Shown here: positions 28,348 to 35,162 of the stretch, piece after piece
Position numbering within the stretch: the stretch's first letter is position 1
Layout: every line of letters begins with the position of its first letter
Origin: Opitutaceae bacterium EW11
Lineage (GTDB): Bacteria; Verrucomicrobiota; Verrucomicrobiia; Opitutales; Opitutaceae
Direction of reading: 5' to 3'
Assembly: GCA_003054665.1 (NCBI GenBank)
Contig: QAYY01000011.1
Location: 284,654 to 348,653, forward strand
Length of the DNA stretch: 64,000 nucleotides
Program-made: the position numbers and the translations under genes
Notes under the pieces: generated by a model
Told to the model about the DNA's origin: nothing
Databases searched by the model: none
Seen by the model: the letters and a program-made list of their open reading frames with translations, nothing else

Positions 28348-29070
28348 ATGAACGCTCCTGCTGTGGTGTCCGCCGCCTCTTCGACTCCCGACCTCGAAAC
28401 GAGCAACGCGGAGGACCGGGTACGTTGGGCTGCTGAGGCGTTTGGGAGCGGCTTGGTCATGACGACGAGTTTCGGCATTCAGGCTGCGGTGATGCTGCAC
28501 TTGGTGACGCAGATCGTGCCGAGGATTCCCATCATCTTCATCGATACCGGTTACCTTTTCCCGGAGACCTACCGCTTCGCTCGTGACCTGACGGAGCGGC
28601 TGAACCTGAATCTGAAACGGTTTGTTCCAGCCATGACCGCAGCCGAGCAGGAGGCACTCCACGGAAAGCAATGGGAGCAGGGGCTGGAGGGGCTCAAGCG
28701 CTACAACTTCGTCAACAAGATCGAGCCGATGGACCGAGCCGTCCGCGAACTCGGAGCGACTGCCTGGCTCGCGGGCTTGCGGCGTACGCAGGCAAGTACA
28801 CGGCAGGCGCTGCCGGTGGTTCAGCTTCAGAACAAGATCGCGAAAATCCATCCGATCATCGATTGGGACAATCGGCGCGTTCACCAGTATCTGACGACAC
28901 ATGGGCTGCCTTATCATCCGCTTTGGGAGCAGGGTTACGTCTCCGTCGGCGATTGGCACAGCACCTCGAAGCTGCTCGATGGAATGCGTGAAGAGGACAC
29001 ACGTTTCAATGGGCTGAAGCGCGAGTGCGGACTTCACGAGGTCAGCGGGCGCGCGGATTTTCAGATATAG
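28348..29070 (+). CDS. cysH: Phosphoadenylyl-sulfate reductase
   Basis: A 240-residue assimilatory sulfonucleotide reductase that reduces activated sulfate to sulfite. The PP-loop-type core shows [30 protein letters not shown], the substrate strand [15 protein letters not shown] and the [10 protein letters not shown] segment. The single cysteine Cys227 lies in the C-terminal ECGLH motif and is the nucleophile. The extra cysteine pairs that bind an iron-sulfur cluster in APS reductases are absent, so PAPS with thioredoxin is the expected chemistry. It appears monocistronic, with an AT-rich leader carrying inverted repeats and no cysDN or cysI neighbours in the window. Confidence 0.93.
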   Translation: MNAPAVVSAASSTPDLETSNAEDRVRWAAEAFGSGLVMTTSFGIQAAVMLHLVTQIVPRIPIIFIDTGYLFPETYRFARDLTERLNLNLKRFVPAMTAAEQEALHGKQWEQGLEGLKRYNFVNKIEPMDRAVRELGATAWLAGLRRTQASTRQALPVVQLQNKIAKIHPIIDWDNRRVHQYLTTHGLPYHPLWEQGYVSVGDWHSTSKLLDGMREEDTRFNGLKRECGLHEVSGRADFQI

Positions 29071-29190
29071 GCCGCGGCCGTGACGGCCTCACGGAGGCCA
29101 GCCTGTAGAGAATGCGCTGCCCACGAATGGTAACCGCATTTCTTGCCACGTCGTCTTGCTTGACGTGTATGACGCCGTTTCCATCGCGTT

Positions 29191-29787
29191 ATGGCCGAAG
29201 ATGCTGCTGAGACATTCGACTTTGTCGGCTGTCTCGCCCGAGTTCGGGCCGGAGACCAAGCTGCCGCCCGTAGCTTGGTGGAAGAGCTGTATCCTTTGGT
29301 CAGCCGCATTGTACGGTCGCATTTGCCGCGGCGCGTATCCGAAGAAGACCTCGCTCAAGACATCTTCCTGAAAATGTTCTCACGCCTGGATCAGTATCAG
29401 GGCTCGGTGCCATTTCCGCATTGGGTGTCGCGCATTGCAGTGACTACCTGCATTGACCAACTGCGCGCCCAGAAACGCCGTCCCGAGTTTCGTTGGGCTG
29501 ATCTATCGGAGAAGGAAGCGGAGGTCTTGGACAACGTGCTGACGAGCGACAACGAAGTTTCAGCGGGCGACGCGATGGCTGCGCGAGACCTCGTCAGTAC
29601 TCTGCTGGATCAGCTCAAGCCGGAGGACCGGCTGGTTCTACAGTTGCTGGACCTGGAGCAAAAGACTTTGGTTGAGATCCAGCAGATCACCGGCTGGAAC
29701 AAGACCCTCATCAAGGTGCGCGCCTTCCGCGCTCGCCGAAAACTGCAAAAGCTTTTTTCTGAACTCAAAGAAAAGGAACGCGGATGA
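29191..29787 (+). CDS. ECF-type RNA polymerase sigma factor
   Basis: A 198-residue extracytoplasmic-function sigma factor. Region 2 (about residues 15-85) includes SEEDLAQDIFLKMFSRLDQ, the core-binding and -10 recognition helices, and region 4 (about 130-190) includes LVLQLLDLEQKTLVEIQQIT followed by a recognition helix KTLIKVRAFRARRKL. There is no region 1 or 3. Its stop codon overlaps the start of the next gene by four bases (ATGA), so it is translationally coupled to a single-span membrane protein and a Spy/CpxP-like protein, which suggests control from the cell envelope. The start at 29191 is preceded by about 120 bases that probably hold its own promoter. Confidence 0.9.
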   Translation: MAEDAAETFDFVGCLARVRAGDQAAARSLVEELYPLVSRIVRSHLPRRVSEEDLAQDIFLKMFSRLDQYQGSVPFPHWVSRIAVTTCIDQLRAQKRRPEFRWADLSEKEAEVLDNVLTSDNEVSAGDAMAARDLVSTLLDQLKPEDRLVLQLLDLEQKTLVEIQQITGWNKTLIKVRAFRARRKLQKLFSELKEKERG

Positions 29788-30086
29788 AACATCGACGTAC
29801 AGAATGGGAACGTTTGGTGGCCGCGGCTCGGCTTGCACCACCTACAGACGGCGCGCAGGCCCCCTACGGCTTTGCCACGCGGGTTGCAGCCAAGGCTGAG
29901 ATCCCCGGTGGCACGCAGGATCTGCCGGCTTTCTTTGCTCGCTTTTCGTGGCGTGCTCTCTCGGTGGCGGCCGTAATCATGGGCGCCGCCGTCCTGACCA
30001 CTTTCAAACCCGTTGCGAGCAACCTTGCTGACGTGGCAGCCAGTATTGCGGAGCCTCCGGTCGAGATGGAAGAAGTCTCCGGATGA
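29784..30086 (+). CDS. Single-span membrane protein, candidate anti-sigma factor
   Basis: A 100-residue protein with a cytoplasmic-looking basic N-terminal half (about residues 1-50), one membrane span (about 55-74, ALSVAAVIMGAAVLTTF) and a short acidic outer tail. It has no cysteine at all, so it is not a zinc-binding ZAS-type anti-sigma factor. Size, topology and position between an ECF sigma gene and a Spy/CpxP-like gene match CnrY of the CnrYXH system, where a short cytosolic segment grips the sigma factor. It overlaps both neighbours by four bases. The assignment is contextual; the sequence by itself carries no recognisable motif. Confidence 0.6.
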   Translation: MKHRRTEWERLVAAARLAPPTDGAQAPYGFATRVAAKAEIPGGTQDLPAFFARFSWRALSVAAVIMGAAVLTTFKPVASNLADVAASIAEPPVEMEEVSG

Positions 30087-30547
30087 AACGGCCGGTCCAG
30101 ATCACCTTGGCCTTTGCCGGCGTCTTCCTCATGGGCGCTGTGACCGGCGGTTTCGTCACCGCATGGATGAAGCCTGAGATGCCTTACCAGCGTGCGAGCG
30201 GGCTCTTCTCGGAACAGCAGTTCGAGCACGTGGCGAACATGCTCAACCTTACCTCTGAACAGCGTGACCGGACCCGCCCCATAGTGACAAAGGTCTCCGA
30301 TGAGGTGCAGACGCATCGCAAGGAAGTGAGGAAGGCATTCGACCGGATGCAGGAGGACTTTCGGAAAGAACTCAGCGATGAGCAGCGCGCGAAATACGAC
30401 GACTGGCGAAAGCGCCAGCGTGACGCGGAGCGCCGGTTTCAGCATTGGGCGCGCGAACAGCGGACACATCATCCGGAGTTTTCGGCTGATTCAGTGCAGC
30501 CCAGACCACCGCAATCCAAGGAGCCGGCAACGGGGCCGGCTCGGTGA
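30083..30547 (+). CDS. Spy/CpxP/CnrX-like periplasmic protein
   Basis: A 154-residue protein with an N-terminal signal anchor (about residues 6-28) and a helical periplasmic domain. Two LTxxQ-type motifs of the Spy/CpxP/heavy-metal-sensor fold are visible: LTSEQRDRTRPI and LSDEQRAKYDDW, separated by a charged helix. In this family the fold either chaperones unfolded proteins or senses metal. As the third gene of a coupled sigma/membrane-protein operon it could be the sensor that controls the putative anti-sigma factor. The last codons encode a GC-rich hairpin (30521-30542) that may stabilise the message end. The tail beyond residue 125 is Pro/Gln-rich and probably disordered. Confidence 0.75.
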   Translation: MKRPVQITLAFAGVFLMGAVTGGFVTAWMKPEMPYQRASGLFSEQQFEHVANMLNLTSEQRDRTRPIVTKVSDEVQTHRKEVRKAFDRMQEDFRKELSDEQRAKYDDWRKRQRDAERRFQHWAREQRTHHPEFSADSVQPRPPQSKEPATGPAR

Positions 30548-30584
30548 GTTTGAAGGCCGGCACCGCGATTGCTCGGACAAACGC

Positions 30585-31016
30585 TTAGCCGTTTGGAGCT
30601 GTTTCGATTGAGAGTTGTTCAATTCCGAGGCGGCGCAGTTCGTCGAGCGTCTTTACCATCGATCCATAGCTGACATTGCCGGCTCCGATGAGCATGACGC
30701 GCGGTTTCGCGCCGTTGGCGGTCAGTGAAGCGATCCGGGCGCTAAGCTCTTCTGCGAAGAGCGTTTCATAGGCAGACAAACGGCCTTGCTTCAGGCGGTA
30801 CGTGCCGTCGCCGGAGGTCTCAACGTAAATCGTTGTATCCACTTTCTCCACGCCACGGTCCGAGACGGGCAGTGGAAGGTCGAAGACGCCGAGCTTTTGT
30901 AGGGAGAGCGTGAACAGGACGAATGTGGCTAGAAGAAAAAAGACGACGTCGATCAAAGGGATGATTTCGACGCGGGCCTTTTTCGCGGTTGGGGTGTACG
31001 CGAGGGGATCGTTCAT
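30585..31016 (-). CDS. ExbD/TolR-family protein, orphan
   Basis: A 143-residue biopolymer-transport protein of the ExbD/TolR family. After a short cytoplasmic segment (ARVEIIPLIDVVFFLLATFV) comes the single membrane span with the conserved Asp (PLIDVVFF) that carries protons, then a periplasmic domain ending in the usual KTLDELRRLGIEQLSI. The ATG at 31016 (MNDPLAYTP) is the family-like start. An ExbB/TolQ partner is normally adjacent but none is present here, so it must pair with a distant one. It converges on the sigma-factor operon with a 37-base gap. Confidence 0.88.
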   Translation of the reverse strand: MNDPLAYTPTAKKARVEIIPLIDVVFFLLATFVLFTLSLQKLGVFDLPLPVSDRGVEKVDTTIYVETSGDGTYRLKQGRLSAYETLFAEELSARIASLTANGAKPRVMLIGAGNVSYGSMVKTLDELRRLGIEQLSIETAPNG

Positions 31017-31252
31017 GGTGAACAGGGGCCACAAGATAAACGCATGATCCCCGAAGAAATTATGCGGGCGGAGAAAATCGTATCCGTTTTTCCAGGCGTT
31101 CCTTTCTGTCTTCCCTGCGCGGCTCCTTCATTCGCCTGCTGACGTCGAGGAAAGACTCGTGGCGCGTGACGTGAGTCATCGGACGCGGGAGAGGTACCCC
31201 ACGGTCACGAGATGGTCCGACCAAGAGTCCTGCGAACCAATGCGGTTCGGGG

Positions 31253-31789
31253 TTACTTCTTTTCCGCCGCTTTCTGCTGTGCGGCTTTGCGCTGGGCTTC
31301 TTCGTACGCCTTCCGCTGCTGCATGCCGATTTCCATCAGATCGCTGACGAGCATGCGTGCCTCGCGCTCTTGTTCAGCTTGGGTACCCGGTTTCGCGAGC
31401 GCGGGCAGGGTGGCCACGGCCGCGGGACCCGACGCAGGGGCCGAGGTAACTGTCGCCGCCCGCAGAGCCAGGGTCTTTGTTTCGCCTCCGACGCGAATCA
31501 CCGCGCGATCCTGTTTTGGATCGCAGCTCACGACTTCGATGCCTTCGACGGTTTTCCCGACCGGAATCCAGATGCTCCGCTTGGTCGCAGTCTGGGTGAT
31601 GCCGACAAGGGTCTGAGAGCTGGTCGCAATGATGCCGACGAGTTCGTGCGCTCCCTGTCCAGCTTGTCCAGTGGCGGCTGCACCGCCCGTGGGCATGAAC
31701 GGTGAATCCGTCGAAAGTCCCTGTGCGAACCCCCCTGCGGCCGAGAGAGCAAGGGCGGCGACAATTGCGCAGATTCGAGCTGGGTTCAT
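31253..31789 (-). CDS. Secreted hypothetical protein
   Basis: A 178-residue protein with a clear signal peptide (residues 1-22, ICAIVAALALSAAGGFAQ). The mature part has a Gly/Ala-rich linker, then a small beta domain (ELVGIIATSSQTLVGITQ, IWIPVGKTVEGIEVV, AVIRVGGETKTLAL) whose layout recalls the homology region of GspC/PilP secretion and pilus proteins, and a helical Ala/Gln/Lys-rich tail (residues 145-178). The resemblance is in pattern only, and no secretion genes are nearby. The ATG at 31789 was chosen because it begins the signal peptide; the frame remains open upstream to 31903 but overlaps the neighbouring epimerase gene. Confidence 0.6.
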   Translation of the reverse strand: MNPARICAIVAALALSAAGGFAQGLSTDSPFMPTGGAAATGQAGQGAHELVGIIATSSQTLVGITQTATKRSIWIPVGKTVEGIEVVSCDPKQDRAVIRVGGETKTLALRAATVTSAPASGPAAVATLPALAKPGTQAEQEREARMLVSDLMEIGMQQRKAYEEAQRKAAQQKAAEKK

Positions 31790-31827
31790 CCGGTGGTTGC
31801 CAGCACGACGGCTGACTGGGGAAAAAG

Positions 31828-32943
31828 TTACCCGGCCCGCCGAAGTTGCCAAGCTTCCACGATCTCGCGGATCGTCTCCTCCAAAGACTTCGTGATGTCC
31901 CATTTCGGATAGTGCGAACGCATCTTGCGCAGATCGCTGTAATAGCAGATGTGGTCGCCGATCCGGTTCTGGTCCACGTAGGAGTGAACCTGGGCTTTAC
32001 CGGTGAACCTTTCCGTCAGCTTGAATGCTTCGAGGATCGAGGTGCTGTTGGCCTTTCCGCCCCCGAGATTGTAGACCTCACCGCACCGCGGCGCTTCGAC
32101 GAAAGCAGCGATGAATCGTGCGACGTCCAGCGAGTGTATGTTGTCTCGGACCTGCTTGCCCTTGTACCCGAAAACACGATACTCTTTGCCCTCCAGATTG
32201 CATTTTACGAGGTAGCTGAGGAAACCGTGCAACTCGACGCCGGAGTGGTTCGGGCCCGTCAGGCAACCGCCGCGCAGGCAGCAGGTGGGCATGCTGAAGT
32301 ACCGGCCGTATTCCTGGACCATGATGTCGCCGGCCACTTTGGACGCCCCGAAGAGAGAGTGCTTCGATTGGTCGATCGTGAAGGTCTCTGGAATACCGTT
32401 TTCGTATGTCGGGTCGGCGTACTCCCAGCGCGTCTCCAGCTCTTTCAGCGGAATCGAATTTGGCGCGTCGCCGTACACCTTGTTCGTGCTCATGTGCGCG
32501 AACGGAGACTCAGGACAGGCCTGCCGGGCTGCCTCGAGCAGGTTGAGCGTGCCTACGGCGTTCGTGTCAAAGTCGTCGAACGGGATGGCGGCTGCACGAT
32601 CATGTGAGGGCTGGGCCGCGGTGTGGACGATGGCGGCGGGTCGGACCTCCTTCAGCAACGCCAAGACTCTGGTGCGGTCGCGGATATCCAGCTCGTGGTG
32701 GACGAACCCTGGAAGGTCGCGCTGAAGCCGCTGTTGGTTCCAGCGGGTATCTCCCTGTGGCCCGAAGAATACGGCGCGCTGGTTATTGTCCACGCCATGG
32801 ATGGTGTATCCGCGCTGGGCGAAATACACGCATACTTCGGAGCCGATCAGCCCCGAAGAGCCGGTGACAAGGAGGTTCTTCGATTTCGAGGAGTTCACGC
32901 AGTCTGGATATGGATCGCAGGGACGCTCAACCCAGTTTGCCAT
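31828..32943 (-). CDS. NAD-dependent nucleotide-sugar epimerase (CDP-paratose 2-epimerase-like)
   Basis: A 371-residue extended short-chain dehydrogenase. The NAD motif is [12 protein letters not shown] (about residues 26-37), followed by the acidic [17 protein letters not shown] loop and [10 protein letters not shown]. The wording [17 protein letters not shown] and [14 protein letters not shown] is that of the CDP-paratose 2-epimerase/tyvelose-like branch. Where SDRs have Tyr-x3-Lys this protein has Phe-x3-Lys ([10 protein letters not shown]), so the usual catalytic tyrosine is absent; I believe relatives share this. It is the first gene of the surface-glycan half but is separated from the other sugar genes by a secreted-protein cassette, whose terminator lies just upstream of it. 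Confidence 0.75.
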   Translation of the reverse strand: MANWVERPCDPYPDCVNSSKSKNLLVTGSSGLIGSEVCVYFAQRGYTIHGVDNNQRAVFFGPQGDTRWNQQRLQRDLPGFVHHELDIRDRTRVLALLKEVRPAAIVHTAAQPSHDRAAAIPFDDFDTNAVGTLNLLEAARQACPESPFAHMSTNKVYGDAPNSIPLKELETRWEYADPTYENGIPETFTIDQSKHSLFGASKVAGDIMVQEYGRYFSMPTCCLRGGCLTGPNHSGVELHGFLSYLVKCNLEGKEYRVFGYKGKQVRDNIHSLDVARFIAAFVEAPRCGEVYNLGGGKANSTSILEAFKLTERFTGKAQVHSYVDQNRIGDHICYYSDLRKMRSHYPKWDITKSLEETIREIVEAWQLRRAG

Positions 32944-33038
32944 CCAACTTGCGATGATCTGGAAAATCCAGGCTTCTTTTCGACCTCCAGAATGCGACTC
33001 ACCGTCGCACGATCTCCTCGGAAGGTGCGGGCCATCAG

Positions 33039-33075
33039 AAAAGAATCGGGATGGGTGCTCCCTACATCCCGATTC
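33039..33075 (-). terminator. Rho-independent terminator of the secreted-protein cassette
   Basis: On the minus strand an 11-base-pair perfect stem (GAATCGGGATG / CATCCCGATTC) with an 11-base loop is followed by TTTTC. It lies 48 bases past the stop codon of the 171-residue secreted protein and before the epimerase gene, so it ends the two-gene unit 34884-33123 and implies a separate promoter for the epimerase. Confidence 0.75.
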
Positions 33076-33122
33076 CTGCTCAACGTATGGATCGGCGTAC
33101 GAGATGCCGATTCGGTTGAACT

Positions 33123-33638
33123 CTACTCGTTCTCTGCGATGTGCTTTGCCAGTGCCTCAGTGAGTGCCCCCTTGGCTTTAGCCAATTCAAGCAACCGAGT
33201 TTCGAGGCGTTTGGGAGCATCGATCAATTCGTTGGCTTTTGAGGCAGGCTCGATTGCGACGGATGCCGCCCGTACGGAAGTGGCCGAACGGGACACATCA
33301 ATCTGTGTGTGACGAACGAAAAACGATTCGAGGCTTGGTAGCGCTTGGCAGTGAGATCTTACCGCAATTCCTTGGTAACCGAGCTTGGGTGCCGTTTTGC
33401 TGCTTGAAGCAGCCGCCGTTCCTGCCTTTGGAAGACCGTCGATCAATGCGGATATTTCCCGGATTTCCCCCGGATCGGTGATGGTAAAGGTCGGGTTAGG
33501 ACGGCCGGAATAGATCAGGACTTCAACGGTGAGACTTTGTGTGGCCAACGCAGCTGTTGTGTTCTGATCGCCCACAGCACCAACCGCGGAGAAGCCCAGC
33601 AGACCCGCAATGTACAATGAGATGACCTTGAGATTCAT
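33123..33638 (-). CDS. Small secreted protein, second gene of a two-gene cassette
   Basis: A 171-residue protein with a signal peptide ([20 protein letters not shown]). The mature part begins with [18 protein letters not shown], a wording I recall from small proteins encoded next to secreted proteins like the one upstream, then a region containing LGYQGIAV and a helical C-terminus. No catalytic motif is visible. It starts 20 bases after the upstream stop codon, so the two are clearly one operon, and a terminator follows. A role as partner, chaperone or immunity-like protein for the upstream product is possible but unproven. The ATG at 33638 is preferred over upstream in-frame codons because it begins the signal peptide. 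Confidence 0.6.
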   Translation of the reverse strand: MNLKVISLYIAGLLGFSAVGAVGDQNTTAALATQSLTVEVLIYSGRPNPTFTITDPGEIREISALIDGLPKAGTAAASSSKTAPKLGYQGIAVRSHCQALPSLESFFVRHTQIDVSRSATSVRAASVAIEPASKANELIDAPKRLETRLLELAKAKGALTEALAKHIAENE

Positions 33639-33657
33639 ATGGAGTGGAGTATGGATG

Positions 33658-34884
33658 CTAATTGATACTGGCGTGACCTTGACCCTCGACGGAATCAGAT
33701 GGCGTGAAGAAGTACCCTGCGAAGACAGTGTAGTCGCCACGATTCGCGCTTTCTGGGTTTGTTATTAAGTTACCGGAATTATCTATATTTGTTGCCAGGT
33801 TTTGCCCTGGCTTGTGAGACCAGAGCCCATTGCTGTCGCGGCGATACCAATGATAGTCATTGTTGGGCCAGATGACGAGTGCGATGAGGGTCTTCCCTGA
33901 GGGCGAGATGGCAGTACTGCTGCCTGCAGGCTCAAGACCATCCGCAATTGCGGCGGAGCTCACTGCGCTCGCGGACATGGTGGTCGCGGTCTGCCCGGCT
34001 GCTCTTCCAGGTTGGGCATAGGTGTCGGTCCGACGGTTATTCGAGTAGTTGTAACAATTATTGTGGTACTGAATGGTTGAGGCGTCGTTCCAAAACGAGG
34101 GCGTATAGCTCGGAGTGCTGTAGGTTGTAGAGACGACTACGGTGAGTCGGTCTCCTGGGATGTTATTTGCCCATGGATCGCGAACCAATCCGTTGCTGTC
34201 TCTTCCGTTGACCCAGATCTGCCAGGTCCCGGGGGTGCTGAAAACGACAGATTGGCTGAAGTCGTAGGTGGTTGTGTTGGCTATCCCTTGCCAGGCGACA
34301 AACTGGCCGACGGATCCTGACGGAGTCCGGTAGGCAACCTCCCACGCGTTCAAGTTGCCGTCGGGATCCTCCAAATGGAAAGAGTAAGTGGTGGGTGTGC
34401 CGATCGATGCGGTGACTGGCCCGCTTGTGTGGGTGACTGTAGGGGGACCGTTGACTGCGGATACGGTCACCGCCAGCCGGTCATCGGCTATGTTGTTTAG
34501 CCACGGATCACGAATATGACCAACGCTGTCTCTAGCGTTTACCCAAATATGCCAGGTGCCCGCTGTTGGGAAAGTGACCGCCTGACTGAATTCGTAGGTG
34601 CCGGTTAGGGGGATCGTCTGCCAAGTGATGAACTGCCCAATACCGCCTGAAGGATTCTGATAGGCGATTTCCCATCCGTTAAGGTTTCCGTCGGGGTCTT
34701 CCACATGGAACGTGAAGGTCGTTGGGACATTCAACCCGGCGGTGGATGGGCCCACCGTGCGAGTCACAGTTGGAGTGACGTCCGCTGAAGCGGTGGCAGC
34801 CACAAACAGTGTGTTGGCTGCCACGAAGAACAATCCACGGAGCCATGCAGCAGCTCCGCCATCTTTCTTGCATGGTTTAAACAT
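33658..34884 (-). CDS. Secreted two-Ig-repeat protein with a Cys/His C-terminal domain
   Basis: A 408-residue exported protein. The signal peptide is followed by two ~95-residue direct repeats, each opening with TVTxTxGP, then EDPDGNLNxWE and GTWxIWVNxRDS, and closing with DRLxVxVS; these look like Ig/cadherin-like beta sandwiches. Residues 265-408 form a distinct domain with a conserved-looking core: YHNNCYNYSNNRRTDTYAQP (Cys277), DYHWYRRDSNG (His345) and LWSHKPG (His357). The invariant-looking Cys and His make a papain/NlpC-like hydrolase conceivable. A long inverted repeat lies seven bases upstream of the ATG. It is followed after 20 bases by a small secreted protein. Confidence 0.65.
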   Translation of the reverse strand: MFKPCKKDGGAAAWLRGLFFVAANTLFVAATASADVTPTVTRTVGPSTAGLNVPTTFTFHVEDPDGNLNGWEIAYQNPSGGIGQFITWQTIPLTGTYEFSQAVTFPTAGTWHIWVNARDSVGHIRDPWLNNIADDRLAVTVSAVNGPPTVTHTSGPVTASIGTPTTYSFHLEDPDGNLNAWEVAYRTPSGSVGQFVAWQGIANTTTYDFSQSVVFSTPGTWQIWVNGRDSNGLVRDPWANNIPGDRLTVVVSTTYSTPSYTPSFWNDASTIQYHNNCYNYSNNRRTDTYAQPGRAAGQTATTMSASAVSSAAIADGLEPAGSSTAISPSGKTLIALVIWPNNDYHWYRRDSNGLWSHKPGQNLATNIDNSGNLITNPESANRGDYTVFAGYFFTPSDSVEGQGHASIN

Positions 34885-34890
34885 AGGGCT

Positions 34891-34927
34891 CTCATCCGCG
34901 TAGTACTCCCAGTAGTACGCGGGTGAG
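34891..34927. repeat. 37-base near-perfect inverted repeat before the secreted-protein cassette
   Basis: Two 17-base arms (CTCATCCGCGTAGTACT and AGTAGTACGCGGGTGAG) surround a three-base centre, with one G-G mismatch and one possible G-T wobble. The repeat ends seven bases from the start codon of the secreted protein on the minus strand, so in the mRNA the hairpin would cover the usual ribosome-binding position. The rest of the 280-base gap up to 35163 shows nothing I can name. Confidence 0.7.
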
Positions 34928-35162
34928 CATCAACAGTCGGCTCCGGCTTGTCTGTTCGGTCAAACAGCGAGATTACCCAGACGATGGTAGGCTTGTACCA
35001 TTCTCATCTCTGCGTTCCGCCGCCAACGCTGCGTGTCGTGATACATTCGCACTGCAAGATTGCTCAATCGTGACGGTCGCCAGCAGAAATCGAAGTCGAG
35101 CTTTCTGCTATGCCCACGCTAGACACCGGTCCACGCGCGAAGCGCACTTATTCTCCAGGCGT

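Noticed and set aside
30521-30542. GC-rich hairpin GAGCCGGC-N6-GCCGGCTC
   Set aside because: It lies inside the last codons of the Spy-like gene and has no T run; it may be coincidental to Gly/Ala/Pro codons.
33639-33740. Upstream extension of the 171-residue secreted protein
   Set aside because: It would overlap the end of the preceding gene by 83 bases and place the signal peptide internally; the ATG at 33638 begins the signal peptide.
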